This document shows, piece by piece, positions 45,258 through 53,977 of a stretch of 64,000 bases of DNA. Numbering within the stretch: position 1 is the first letter of the stretch; every line of letters starts with the position of its first letter. Position numbers and translations under genes: made by a program. This DNA is from JACMLD01 sp963705285 (GTDB taxonomy: Bacteria; Bacteroidota; Bacteroidia; Chitinophagales; Chitinophagaceae): assembly GCA_963705285.1 (NCBI GenBank), contig OY970066.1, positions 2,542,001 to 2,606,000 of the forward strand. Direction: 5' to 3'. The notes beneath the pieces are model-generated. The model searched no databases. It saw only the letters and a program-made list of their open reading frames with translations, and was not told the DNA's origin.

Positions 45258-46082
45258 ATCGTCCCCTCTTAATTCTAGACTAATACAACGACAAAAAGGT
45301 TTTTCGGGAGAAAAGAATCTATGTGCAAGGAACTTTACTGGTTAGTTCGGGCGACCCTGAACCAATGGAGCCTATTTGCAAAGCAAGGCAGACTATACCT
45401 TGTATCACAGAAACACAAGCATCAATTATCTCATCAGGTATTTATCAGGATGGTACATCACGTGAATACGAGCGTGCCTATTCTTCTGCGGATCTTTTTG
45501 CAGTTCAGCTACCGCAACCCATACAGTGCAGCATAAAGACCATGGAAGCGGAAGAGCTTTACGCCATGACGATCCATGATATAAAATAAAAAATCCCATC
45601 ATCACCAATATAACCCGACATGAGGAATACAATTTTGGGGAGTTAAGGGGAGATTTTTACGGGTATATTGTTCATATAAGCGAAGAAGACGTTACAGAAA
45701 CCTTTACAGAATATTTTGGCGCAACCGTCAGGTAGAGACAAAGGAATCAGCAGAGACTTTTTTTACCCGCCAGGAATATTTTAATAAAGACGGTAGCCGA
45801 TATTGGGGTGAATGGATGGTTAAGGAAATATTCCCGCCGCGGCGACCGGCAGCAGCGTCTTCGACTGTGCATTTTCGGAAAGACAACCCATGGAATATGT
45901 TGGCTGGATTATTCTACTTTTCCTGGGGCTGGTTGCTTTCCAAAGTTATTCATTGGATTCTATTATACTTACTGGCAGTATTGTCATATGTAAGGCTGGG
46001 ATTGCAGCGGAATGGAAAGATTCGTTTATTCAGGACTGTTTTTTATATTTTTCATAGCAGTTGCAATACGATCACTTTTTAA
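45258..46082 (+). pseudogene. Broken hypothetical membrane protein
   Basis: Several overlapping frames together look coding: YVQGTLLVSSGDPEPMEPIC to YAMTIHDIK, then NITRHEEYNFGELRGDFYGY with VHISEEDVTETFTEYFG, then ETFFTRQEYFNKDGSRYWGE and a hydrophobic region (NMLAGLFYFSWGWLLSKVIH, ILLYLLAVLSYVRLGL). At least two frameshifts separate them. The last frame overlaps the transglutaminase gene start at 46012, so the two may originally have been one protein. No family recognised. Confidence 0.5.
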
Positions 46083-46878
46083 CAGAGCAGCGCCATTGGT
46101 CGATAAGCCGAGGATGGACAACCAACCAGCACCAGAAACAAGGCGAACAGTTTTAAACGATAGCACCGGTGATCACCTAATCAGTCATACGGTTCGGTGG
46201 AGTGATTATGACAGTAACCAGTATGTGGTTACGCTAAGCATTTCAGAATCTGCTGTACGCGGTGCTGAGGAAATGCATCGTGCCATATCAATTAGGCAAC
46301 CATCGGATGGACAACCGGGAGCCATCTATCGCCGGTTATTACAAAATGATACGGGGAGATTGCTGGCTGTGTACCAGGCATTTGACTCTATTATACAAGC
46401 TAACAACATGAATGAACTGCAGGCCACCGAAATGATTGTTTCCTGTATTCAGTCTATTCCTTATTACTTGGTAGTTGATCAGTCATGCTCATCGGAATAT
46501 GCCGACGATTTTATTTCGAACTATCTCCGGAATTGCCAGTCTAATTGTTGTCTAGGAAATGTGCCCTTCGGGGTTCAGTCGCCAGTAGAATTTGCCGGTA
46601 ACCTAAAAGGAGATTGTGATACTAGGGCACTTATCCTCTTTGATATTCTATCTCAGCGGGGTACTGATGTGGCCATTCTCACCAGCCAAGTTTATAAGCA
46701 TGCAATCATTGCTGTACATTTCAAACAAGGATTTACAGGAAACGGTTTAGCCATGCCGGTCGATAAAAACAATTATTACCTGTGGGAAACAACCAGTGGA
46801 GGACATCCTCCAGGACAGATTCCCGCTTACATCGCCAATCTGGAAAATTGGACAATTTCCCTCATCCACCAACAATAA
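46012..46878 (+). CDS. Transglutaminase-like membrane-anchored protein
   Basis: A 288-residue protein with an N-terminal membrane helix (YSGLLFIFFIAVAI region). The transglutaminase/cysteine-peptidase core is GNLKGDCDTRALILFDILSQ (catalytic Cys) followed by QVYKHAIIAVHF (catalytic His). Before it lies a segment typical of bacterial transglutaminase-like domains (MIVSCIQSIPYYLV). It probably faces the periplasm and cleaves or crosslinks peptides. The start at 46012 lies inside the previous broken frame. The 4-helix protein gene follows after 5 bases. Confidence 0.8.
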   Translation: MERFVYSGLFFIFFIAVAIRSLFNRAAPLVDKPRMDNQPAPETRRTVLNDSTGDHLISHTVRWSDYDSNQYVVTLSISESAVRGAEEMHRAISIRQPSDGQPGAIYRRLLQNDTGRLLAVYQAFDSIIQANNMNELQATEMIVSCIQSIPYYLVVDQSCSSEYADDFISNYLRNCQSNCCLGNVPFGVQSPVEFAGNLKGDCDTRALILFDILSQRGTDVAILTSQVYKHAIIAVHFKQGFTGNGLAMPVDKNNYYLWETTSGGHPPGQIPAYIANLENWTISLIHQQ

Positions 46879-46883
46879 AATAC

Positions 46884-47387
46884 ATGAAAACATTTCCTTC
46901 GCTTGTTTACTGGATGCCATTTATATGGGTTTTGCTGCAAGCCTATTTATTTGTGTTCCTCGCAATTTTTTTCCTGCGATGGAAAAAGCTCCTGGTTTCC
47001 CCACTAGCAGGGATGGAGTATGGCGATATTGCAGTTGCCGGCAGCATTCTATTCGGAATCCTCATTATCTCTACCGGGGGTATCGGCGCGGCTTTTCAAA
47101 CAACCCGAACTTTGGAGAATGCAGGCGGCAATCCCATGGTAAATGTCCTTATTAAGTTTAGTCAGATTTTCCTTGCTGGATTTATTACAACCCTCATTTA
47201 TATAGTCTTGGTGATTGTAAACAGGAAATTGTTTTTCAAGAACAATATTGATGATGGTATCAATGCTGGCAATTTGCCCTTCGGTATCCTGCAGGCCTTG
47301 CTCAATATTGGCATTGCTATCGTTTGCTGGTTTTGGCTGAAAGAGTTGGCAGAACTTATTACTCCTATATACGTAAATTTCAGGTAA
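46884..47387 (+). CDS. Four-helix membrane protein
   Basis: A 167-residue protein from the ATG at 46884 (MKTFPSLVYWMPFIWVLLQA). Four membrane helices follow: PFIWVLLQAYLFVFLAIFFL, IAVAGSILFGILIISTGGIG, FLAGFITTLIYIVLVIVNRK and LLNIGIAIVCWFWLKELAEL. No catalytic motif is visible and I do not recognise the family. It lies 5 bases after the transglutaminase gene and 4 bases before the Cys-rich gene, so the three are one operon. Confidence 0.75.
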   Translation: MKTFPSLVYWMPFIWVLLQAYLFVFLAIFFLRWKKLLVSPLAGMEYGDIAVAGSILFGILIISTGGIGAAFQTTRTLENAGGNPMVNVLIKFSQIFLAGFITTLIYIVLVIVNRKLFFKNNIDDGINAGNLPFGILQALLNIGIAIVCWFWLKELAELITPIYVNFR

Positions 47388-47391
47388 CCAC

Positions 47392-47742
47392 ATGCAAAAA
47401 TTCTTACTTGTCATATGCCTACTACTGCCGTTTTTTCTAACGGCCGCCTCCGGTAAAGACAGCTGTTGTGCGAAAGCGTCTGTAGGCAGGTGCACCGGCA
47501 GCGCATTTTGTAGCGCTTGCAGCAATTGTAGCGCCTGCAAATATTGTGTTAATGGGCGGACCTGCGGTGTATGTGCATCCAGGAAAAAGACGAATGCCCA
47601 GTTTAAAACTTCAACGCCTTCGCAACTACGCTCAACCCAAAACGATACATCCGATGGTCAATGTCGCGCCATCACCAAGCGGGGAACACGCTGCAGCAGG
47701 TCCGCCCGGTTGAATGGTTATTGCTGGCAACATGGGGGATAG
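47392..47742 (+). CDS. Exported Cys-rich protein with DUF5763-like C-terminal motif
   Basis: A 116-residue protein with a signal peptide (FLLVICLLLPFFLTAASG). A dense cysteine segment follows (CCAKASVGRCTGSAFCSACS, CSACKYCVNGRTCGVC). The last 30 residues read QCRAITKRGTRCSRSARLNG then YCWQHGG, the RC-x-T..G..C..A...YC.QH pattern of DUF5763-like motifs, probably a small zinc or disulfide knuckle. The role is unknown. Extracytoplasmic location suggests disulfides or metal binding. Confidence 0.75.
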   Translation: MQKFLLVICLLLPFFLTAASGKDSCCAKASVGRCTGSAFCSACSNCSACKYCVNGRTCGVCASRKKTNAQFKTSTPSQLRSTQNDTSDGQCRAITKRGTRCSRSARLNGYCWQHGG

Positions 47743-47771
47743 ATCTAATTACGTTACTTAAAACGTTTGAT

Positions 47772-48098
47772 ATGAATGCCGCTACTAGTTATATTTTACG
47801 CGTTCTAATGATCGTATTACTCTTGGGTTGCCTTGCCAGAATGCCCTATGGTTATTATCAGGTAGTGCGCCTTGGAATGACGGTAATGTGTTTTGTTCTG
47901 GCTTACTACGAATACGAACAAAGAAGAACCTTTCTGGTCATTACGTGTATTGCACTGGCTATACTTTTCAATCCGCTAATCAAAGTTTATTTTACCCGAC
48001 ACCTTTGGAATGCAATTGATGTAACGGTAGCGGCTTTTGTGGCGGTTTGGGTGGGGGTGGATTTTATAAAAGGGAAAGCGAATAATGGGAAACCGTAA
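47772..48098 (+). CDS. DUF6804-like small membrane protein
   Basis: A 108-residue protein from the ATG at 47772; the longer frame overlaps the Cys-rich gene. It has four short membrane helices (YILRVLMIVLLLGCLARMPY, VVRLGMTVMCFVLAYYEYEQ, FLVITCIALAILFNPLIKVY, WNAIDVTVAAFVAVWVGVDF). The motifs PYGYYQVVRLG and LFNPLIKVYFTRHLWNAID resemble DUF6804. It is 29 bases after the Cys-rich gene and is the last intact gene of the cluster. Confidence 0.75.
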   Translation: MNAATSYILRVLMIVLLLGCLARMPYGYYQVVRLGMTVMCFVLAYYEYEQRRTFLVITCIALAILFNPLIKVYFTRHLWNAIDVTVAAFVAVWVGVDFIKGKANNGKP

Positions 48099-48169
48099 GG
48101 AAACAATTATCGACTTGGTTAATTTACTGCGTACACAACAGTTTTAATTTTTGCTAAAATCAAATCAAA

Positions 48170-48457
48170 ATGTCAAAACAAGTAACTTGTATCAGCAAAA
48201 CCAACAGAACCAGTCGTTACGAAGCCATTAGCCACATTGGGGGAGCATGGGTAAACATACCCTCAAGCAGCTTTTGTTACCAACGCAGGAAAAAATTATG
48301 TGATTAAAGTAATGGCAAGGTGAAGCTAGTGTTGCCACAATATGGTAATGAATACGTCAAAACTGAATCGGACGCAACGACGGTTGAAATTTACTGTCCT
48401 GAGGGAATGTGTTTGAAAGAAAGCCAGGTAGTACTCTTAATATCAGATAACGGGTAG
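48170..48457 (+). pseudogene. DUF3892 family gene, decayed
   Basis: The first frame reads MSKQVTCISKTNRTSRYEAI then SHIGGAW, the typical DUF3892 start. It then breaks, continues as AAFVTNAGKNYVIKVMAR in a second frame, and as GNEYVKTESDATT with VEIYCPEGMCLKESQV in others. DUF3892 proteins are about 90 residues and of unknown function. At least two lesions are present. Confidence 0.6.
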
Positions 48458-48973
48458 TTGAAAATACGACCTTTTGCCGAGGTTTGCCTTGTTTTTTTGT
48501 TTCCCAGTAACAGCAACACCGAAGCATTGTCAAGAAAATGTCGTGGCACCACGTAACTGTTAATGCAGCAAAACATTGACTGAAAGCATTCAACGTTGAT
48601 GGATACCAGAAGCCCTAATGTCAAAATATTTATTGTATTAGTCGGCGCGCGGTCTACCGGAGGTAACTTGTCTTTTGCAGGGAAAACTTATTATACGTAG
48701 GTGGACCCCTGACTGGATTATAAATGTCCCAACCAGTCGGCAAGTTTTCTTTTATTCCGTGCCTTCGGTTCTCTTGAGCCTACAAAACAGTCAACCGGTC
48801 AAATTTGATCCGGTCCTGTGAGACTGTACAGTGCACTTACCGCTCATTTCTCCATCAAATCTGGAGTAAAGAATAAAGACTTTACCTACTTATTTGGATT
48901 TTATCAAATTAGTCAATATTTTGTTTTAATAAATTTATGTACCTAGAATGAAAGTAGTTAACCTTACTAAGCC
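48458..48973. other. Intergenic region at the right edge of the accessory cluster
   Basis: About 515 bases without a supported gene. This is where the frameshift-rich cluster ends and intact genes resume. Confidence 0.5.
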
Positions 48974-49591
48974 ATGACCCGTTCAATAACCCTTTATCTA
49001 ATCTCCCTCATTGCACTTCCGGCTACATGCATTGCCCAGGATACAATTTTTCTAAATAAGCAACGACAGGTTTACGCAAAAGTATTGGAGGTTGAAGAGG
49101 CAAAAATTAAGTATAAAAAATACGAGAATTTGGAGGGACCGGTTTATTCTATTGATAAAACCGAGATTCTGGCTATTCATTACAGTAACGGAACACGTGA
49201 TGTTTTCAATTCTTTTACCTCAGCTATAAATGAAAAATCATTGTCTGTAGATAGCTTCCTCACAATGATTAAAAGTTCTAATCTGAAAATTTTTGTAAGT
49301 GCACCTGATGCCGCTTCCGTTACCCACGCCCAAAGTGCCCTGCAAAATGCAACCACCTGGACTATCGTAGATGATAAAGCTGCAGCACAAATTGTTATCC
49401 GTTTTGTTTTTGCAAGCATCGGCATGGGTGATAAAAAAGGCAAGGCACAATTTCTCGACCCCAAAACCGACGAAGTCATTTACGAAACTGCCTACGCCAA
49501 CACCACTTTTTCGTGGGATGTGAATACAAAAAGAGGAGTAATCACCCGAATTGTTAACGCAAGAATTAAAAAATTACTGGCAAGTGACTGA
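48974..49591 (+). CDS. Exported hypothetical protein
   Basis: A 205-residue protein with a signal peptide (LYLISLIALPATCIAQ). Residues about 23-75 (TIFLNKQRQVYAKVLEVEEA, KIKYKKYENLEGPVYSIDKT) resemble a short beta-rich domain frequent in exported Bacteroidota proteins. The C-terminal 120 residues look like a lipid- or peptide-binding alpha/beta fold (VNTKRGVITRIVNARIKKLL). No enzymatic motif is visible. It is a single gene convergent with the next. Confidence 0.7.
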   Translation: MTRSITLYLISLIALPATCIAQDTIFLNKQRQVYAKVLEVEEAKIKYKKYENLEGPVYSIDKTEILAIHYSNGTRDVFNSFTSAINEKSLSVDSFLTMIKSSNLKIFVSAPDAASVTHAQSALQNATTWTIVDDKAAAQIVIRFVFASIGMGDKKGKAQFLDPKTDEVIYETAYANTTFSWDVNTKRGVITRIVNARIKKLLASD

Positions 49592-49654
49592 AAATTACCG
49601 GACTCGCAATTAACCTGAATTTGTCCGCTTTCAAAAGGTATCAACATATACCAG

Positions 49655-50080
49655 CTATAACATTGACCTCCATAAATACGTTTTGGTCATCTTTTTATCG
49701 CCCTTATTTTCCAATATTAGCACAGATTCATTCAGAGATAGTAGGTTATATTTCCAGGTATTGCCGTTGCAAACAATTAGCAATTCATTTCTTGCATTAT
49801 CAAACTGCCAGCGACCTTCTATTTTATTCCTGCCTTGTAAAGCAAGATACCCATCGCTATAAAATTCAACAGTGGTCATTGATTCTGCCGGAAAGCATTT
49901 GGCTGCGCCAGCAACGTAATTGAAATTAAAAATCCATCGGTGGCAGAGCAGGTCAATGGTGTTCCGGTATTGAGCTTTAAGTGCTGATTGTAACAGCAGG
50001 GCTGGCTGTGCACATGCCATATTGGGTGAAACCAATAACAGGCTCCCAACAAAATTTAATATAATAGCAAGTGTATGCAT
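49655..50080 (-). CDS. Exported lipocalin-like hypothetical protein
   Basis: A 141-residue protein with a signal peptide (IILNFVGSLLLVSPNMACAQ). The mature part (WIFNFNYVAGAAKCFPAESM, VEFYSDGYLALQGRNKIEGR, WQFDNARNELLIVCNGNTWK) has the WxF...F..dG.....W.f pattern of lipocalin-like domains. It lies 15 bases downstream of the next minus-strand gene, so it may share the TTCTAAT-controlled promoter. Confidence 0.7.
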   Translation of the reverse strand: MHTLAIILNFVGSLLLVSPNMACAQPALLLQSALKAQYRNTIDLLCHRWIFNFNYVAGAAKCFPAESMTTVEFYSDGYLALQGRNKIEGRWQFDNARNELLIVCNGNTWKYNLLSLNESVLILENKGDKKMTKTYLWRSML

Positions 50081-50095
50081 TCTATTACAGTAAAG

Positions 50096-50365
50096 TCAGG
50101 CTGCCAGCGGATTGATTTTGTCCCTGATGTTTAACAATGCAATTCTAGCCTGCAGAATGTTTTCCCGCCGAATGTTTTCACGTTCTGCATGCTGATAAGT
50201 ATTAAGCTGGTTAAGAATGCGATCGATAAATCTGAAAATAATATAACCATTTACTTGCTTCTTTTTCATTGCGTCTACAGCAGCTTTAATAAAACGTTCC
50301 GCTTCGGGGGTACCTGCATACAAAATTTTAATGACAAGTTTCGCCCGAAATTTGTCGAGCGGCAT
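50096..50365 (-). CDS. Small helical hypothetical protein, TTCTAAT-box controlled
   Basis: An 89-residue protein starting MPLDKFRAKLVIKILYAGTP. I prefer the ATG at 50365 to the one at 50404 because the -7-like box ends at 50409, which would leave no leader before 50404. The sequence is helical and basic (ERFIKAAVDAMKKKQVNGYI, RENILQARIALLNIRDKINP) and has no known motif. Upstream lies a triple ATTAGAA array. Probably cytosolic. Confidence 0.65.
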   Translation of the reverse strand: MPLDKFRAKLVIKILYAGTPEAERFIKAAVDAMKKKQVNGYIIFRFIDRILNQLNTYQHAERENIRRENILQARIALLNIRDKINPLAA

Positions 50366-50437
50366 TAATAAATTTCTTTCTTTTCTCAAATATACTATCG
50401 CCATACTGCTAAACTAGCTCCATCCTCTTAAGGCTGG

Positions 50438-50466
50438 ATTAGAACGGAATTAGAACAAGATTAGAA
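50438..50466 (-). promoter_or_regulatory. TTCTAAT triple direct repeat, site a
   Basis: ATTAGAA occurs at 50438, 50449 and 50460 (plus strand), exactly 11 bases apart; read toward the gene it is TTCTAAT. The -7-like box TAGTTTAG (minus strand, 50409-50416) follows after exactly 21 bases. Confidence 0.75.
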
Positions 50467-50547
50467 TCTATAAGCTACCGCGGAAAATACCGGTCGATAA
50501 AACGGTGCTCGGCTTCAGTAATGGATGTTGCTTACCAAGTAAACTTA

Positions 50548-50835
50548 TTATGATGCTGCCATAGTTTTCCTGATATGTTGATTTAAACTGCTGATGCTCA
50601 TCACTGCTGCCTGTTCGTACGAGCCGGCATGTTTAATGGCAAAATAATGGTCTCCAGCAATACTGGCATTCAACAGGCAATATTTAGAGTGGTTGGCAGG
50701 TGAATTCTTTTCTTCCAGTTGCAACATTACGGTGGTGATTTTGCCCTCAGGTGGCAACATATGAAGGCATTCCTGGATAAATTCTTTTAAATCTTCGCTC
50801 AGTTCAAACCGCCTTGCATGGATGAGTATCGTCAC
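50548..50835 (-). CDS. HPF/RaiA-like ribosome-associated stress protein
   Basis: A 95-residue protein. MTILIHARRFELSEDLKEFI, KITTVMLQLEEKNSPANHSK and SYEQAAVMSISSLNQHIRKT follow the hibernation-promoting-factor pattern (beta-alpha-beta-beta-beta-alpha, with a final helix ending in Arg/Lys). Such proteins bind the 30S decoding region and silence ribosomes under stress. The size fits the short HPF type. It is preceded by a TTCTAAT array with a -7 box at the same 21-base distance as site a, linking it to the two-component system next door. Confidence 0.72.
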   Translation of the reverse strand: MTILIHARRFELSEDLKEFIQECLHMLPPEGKITTVMLQLEEKNSPANHSKYCLLNASIAGDHYFAIKHAGSYEQAAVMSISSLNQHIRKTMAAS

Positions 50836-50901
50836 TTTGTAGGTGTCAGGATGTAATAAAGAGTTGCATTTTCAAAGTTGATCCTGAAAAATTAAAAAGC
50901 G

Positions 50902-50930
50902 GTTAGTATGAAATTAGAAATAGATTAGAA
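50902..50930 (-). promoter_or_regulatory. TTCTAAT direct repeat, site b
   Basis: ATTAGAA at 50913 and 50924, plus the related GTTAGTA at 50902, all 11 bases apart. The -7-like box CAACTTTG (minus strand, 50873-50880) follows after exactly 21 bases, upstream of the HPF-like gene. Confidence 0.72.
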
Positions 50931-50991
50931 TTTGCATGGCTCATTCATTAAGTAGGTATCGTACAGTCTTTTCCTGGGAATTGAAAAAATG

Positions 50992-51459
50992 TCATTTATT
51001 CATTTCCTGCAGCAGTTGTCTCATTTCAGCTATTTCTTTCTCCTGTGAGGCAATAATGCCGTCAGCCAATTTTTTTACCCTTGGGTCTTTAATATTTGCA
51101 TGTGTGCTGGTAAGAATGGCTGATGAATGATGCGGTATCATACCCCTCATGTACTGCTCATCGCTGATTAAAAATTGATTGCGTAGTGCAACAAACGCAC
51201 CTGTAAAAAATACCAATGCCAAAAACAGGATAGTGGTATTTAATCGCTTGTTGGTGTACATGGTCTTCATCATCAGTAACATAATAACTGCCATCGGACA
51301 AACCATCAATACGGCCATGTAAAAACGATTGGTACTTACGTAAATATGCGATGTGTCTGCAACATTCAGAAACATGGTTCCATACATTACAAAGAATGAT
51401 ACGGTCAAAGTCAATAGCAGTTTTTTATATGGTGCGGTATGCATAGTGTTACTGTTCAT
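50992..51459 (-). CDS. DUF305 family membrane protein
   Basis: A 155-residue protein from the ATG at 51459 (MNSNTMHTAPYKKLLLTLTV). Three membrane helices occupy the first 100 residues. The C-terminal DUF305 segment has MRGMIPHHSSAILTSTHANI and KKLADGIIASQEKEIAEMRQ, with the conserved MIPHHS His pair that probably binds metal. Such proteins are frequent near copper and other metal-stress genes. An upstream frame extension to 51552 is not accepted because the sequence before 51459 lacks protein logic, though it is hydrophobic. Confidence 0.85.
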   Translation of the reverse strand: MNSNTMHTAPYKKLLLTLTVSFFVMYGTMFLNVADTSHIYVSTNRFYMAVLMVCPMAVIMLLMMKTMYTNKRLNTTILFLALVFFTGAFVALRNQFLISDEQYMRGMIPHHSSAILTSTHANIKDPRVKKLADGIIASQEKEIAEMRQLLQEMNK

Positions 51460-51662
51460 GTTTGCGTAGTTGAAGTTAAAAATGTGAGCCCTGACGCGTA
51501 TTGATGGATACAATACGGTTAAAAGCAACACAACGTATGCCAGAATGAGCATTCCAGATACGCCCCCCGTAATGCGTTTGCCAGTGATTCATGGGTTAAG
51601 GTGAACAAATCTCTTTAATACAATGAATTATCATACCAGTACTCATTGGTGCTGTTAATTCA

Positions 51663-51680
51663 TTCTAATTATATTCTAAT
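51663..51680. promoter_or_regulatory. TTCTAAT direct repeat, site c
   Basis: TTCTAAT at 51663 and 51674, 11 bases apart. Its orientation is opposite to that expected for the neighbouring minus-strand DUF305 gene, and no -7 box follows at 21 bases, so its target is unclear. Confidence 0.5.
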
Positions 51681-51790
51681 CCGGGGTTGAACAACGCATT
51701 TAAACACTATACGCAGCATGCAATATTTTAGAATGTTAATGAAGTTCCTCGCGCAGAAAATTACCCAATTTCTTTTTGGCATATCCGTCA

Positions 51791-53191
51791 TCACTCGTTT
51801 TGCGATACACTCAATTTGCTCGCAGCAGGGAGTATAACCAAAAAATCGGTGCCAGCATCCTGGTCTGAGCTCACCTCAATGCTGCCTTTGTGTAATTTAA
51901 CAATGCGGTTTGCGAGCGAGAGTCCCAGGCCAAAGCCCTTTACATTTTTGTCGACATCAACCCGGTAAAAAGGCTGAAAAATGTGCTGCAGTTCCTCTTT
52001 AGGAATGCCCGGGCCGTTATCACGAATCATCACCTTAACTTCATCATTCCTGACGATGAGTTTAATAATGGCCTTATGGTCAGGTGAATATTTACAGGCG
52101 TTGCTAACAATGTTATGAAGTGCTGAAAATAATAATTCCTCGTTACCCCAAATAAGTAATTTATCCTCTTCGGGTGGAAGTTCATTAAAAAGCAACACAA
52201 TTGAATATGCCGGATCTATTTTTACCATTTCACCTGGTAGCCGCATCAATATTTCATCAATGCGAATAATGTCAATAACAATGCCCGCGCTGTTGCCTGA
52301 AGCGCTGGCAAATTCCAGCAACGTTTGGGTGAGTTTATTGAGATGACGAACATCCTGGTAGATTGATTCCATCACCTTACGATAATCAGCTGCTTCCCTG
52401 TTTTTAAGCAACGAGACTTCTAACTGGCTGGAGATGGATGTAAGCGGGGTCGACAACTCATGAGACGCATGTGATACAAAACGTTGCTGCACCTCAAAAC
52501 TGTCCTGCAAACGGTTTAGCAATGCATTCAGGGTAGACGACAGGTAGTGCCACTCATCATTTGCGGGACCCAGGTTTATTCTGCTGGTAAGATTTTTGGC
52601 AGAGATTTCGTTTACTTCATCGGCAATCTTTTTAATAGGCCTCACCAATCCACCGGAAAAGAAGTAACCACCGGCAAGTGCTATAATTAATCCGCCTGCA
52701 AAACTGAAAAGGATGATTAATCTTAACTGGCGTAGTTTTTCTTTTCCTTCGTAATCGATGGCGCCAATTACCATCACCAACTGGTTGTTATTGGCAGTTA
52801 CATTGGTGGCAATCACATCTTTTGTTCCCGCGGTATAGTATAGGTGGGTATTGGCCCTCACTTTTGCAAGCACTTCGGCATCCATGGGCAGGCTGTCCTG
52901 GGCAATATCGCTGTACGCATAAATACAATAATTGTTTTGATCATACGCCTGTATTACTTTATTTAACAGCGCGATGCTGGTGGAAGAATCAATGCGTTGC
53001 ACAAGGTTTTTACTAAAATAATCTGAACGGCTTAACAAACGTGCAGTGGTTATCGCACGGTTGGTAAGGCGGGTGGTGATATTCCTGATGCGGTTTTGGT
53101 AAGAAAAAAAATATACCGAACCGCATACCAGCAGTAAAATAAAAACAGCAATCGAAGCAAAAACCAGTGTTATCCGGAAGCGTACACCCAT
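51791..53191 (-). CDS. Sensor histidine kinase (HAMP-HisKA-HATPase)
   Basis: A 466-residue membrane kinase. There is one membrane helix at about 8-30, a periplasmic sensor region to about 160, and a second helix (LIILFSFAGGLIIALAGGYF). HAMP (IKKIADEVNEISAKNL) follows, then HisKA with SHASHELSTPLTSI (phospho-acceptor His244), then HATPase with HNIVSNACKYS, IRDNGPGIPKEE and GFGLGLSLANRIVK. It resembles the Cus/Cop/Pho class, but the signal is unknown. It starts 5 bases after the response-regulator gene, which is its partner. Confidence 0.95.
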   Translation of the reverse strand: MGVRFRITLVFASIAVFILLLVCGSVYFFSYQNRIRNITTRLTNRAITTARLLSRSDYFSKNLVQRIDSSTSIALLNKVIQAYDQNNYCIYAYSDIAQDSLPMDAEVLAKVRANTHLYYTAGTKDVIATNVTANNNQLVMVIGAIDYEGKEKLRQLRLIILFSFAGGLIIALAGGYFFSGGLVRPIKKIADEVNEISAKNLTSRINLGPANDEWHYLSSTLNALLNRLQDSFEVQQRFVSHASHELSTPLTSISSQLEVSLLKNREAADYRKVMESIYQDVRHLNKLTQTLLEFASASGNSAGIVIDIIRIDEILMRLPGEMVKIDPAYSIVLLFNELPPEEDKLLIWGNEELLFSALHNIVSNACKYSPDHKAIIKLIVRNDEVKVMIRDNGPGIPKEELQHIFQPFYRVDVDKNVKGFGLGLSLANRIVKLHKGSIEVSSDQDAGTDFLVILPAASKLSVSQNE

Positions 53192-53196
53192 GATGT

Positions 53197-53886
53197 TCAG
53201 TTTTCTTTTAAAACATAACCCATGCCCACATGTGTTTGTATCAATTTTTCATCAAACTGTTTATCAATCTTATTCCTGATATAATTGATGTACACATCTA
53301 TTACATTGGTATTGGTGTCGAAGTCCACGTCCCAAACATTGATGGCAATATCTGCCCGCGATACCACCCTGTTCTTGTTACGAAGTAGAAATTCCAGCAG
53401 CTGGAACTCTTTTGCGGTAAGATGAATAATCTTTCCCGCTCTTTTTACTTCTTTACTATCAAGGTTCATTTCAAGGTCGCCTGCTTTTAAGAAATTACCT
53501 ACCGGAATATGCTGCGCCATCGTTCTTTTCAGCAAGACTCTTATTTTCAGCAACAGCTCTTTAAATTCAAAAGGCTTAACAATATAATCATCCGCGCCGG
53601 CATCATAGCCCTCTATTTTATCATTAAGGGTACTCATAGAAGTGAGCATTATTACAGGTATGGCTGCATTGTGTTGCCTGATGGCTTTACAAACTTCGTA
53701 TCCATTTAAACCCGGCAGGTTTACATCAAGTATTACCAGGTCAAACGGCAACGCAGTAAATACTTGCAATCCAATCTTGCCATCATAGGCCGTTTCGGCA
53801 AAATAGCCGTTCTCGTTTAGGCCGAATTTGAGCGTATCGGCAATCTTTTGTTCATCTTCAATGATCAGAATCTTTCTGTCTTCCAT
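53197..53886 (-). CDS. OmpR/PhoB-type response regulator
   Basis: A 229-residue protein from the ATG at 53886 (MEDRKILIIEDEQKIADTLK). The receiver domain has acidic residues IIEDE, phospho-acceptor Asp54 (LVILDVNLPGLNGYE), Thr in MLTSMS and Lys in YIVKPFEF. The winged-helix output domain includes IIHLTAKEFQLLEFLLRNKN and VIDVYINYIRNKIDKQFDEK. Regulators of this class bind tandem direct repeats about 10-11 bases apart, which matches the TTCTAAT arrays found at sites a-e, one of which lies just upstream of this gene. Confidence 0.95.
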   Translation of the reverse strand: MEDRKILIIEDEQKIADTLKFGLNENGYFAETAYDGKIGLQVFTALPFDLVILDVNLPGLNGYEVCKAIRQHNAAIPVIMLTSMSTLNDKIEGYDAGADDYIVKPFEFKELLLKIRVLLKRTMAQHIPVGNFLKAGDLEMNLDSKEVKRAGKIIHLTAKEFQLLEFLLRNKNRVVSRADIAINVWDVDFDTNTNVIDVYINYIRNKIDKQFDEKLIQTHVGMGYVLKEN

Positions 53887-53977
53887 GTACTTTTTTTGTA
53901 GCAGGCGCCAGAACAGTGCCAGAATTAACAAAGCAGAAAGTTACGGCAACTTTGTTGCGTTTCTCTTTTTCTTCCCG

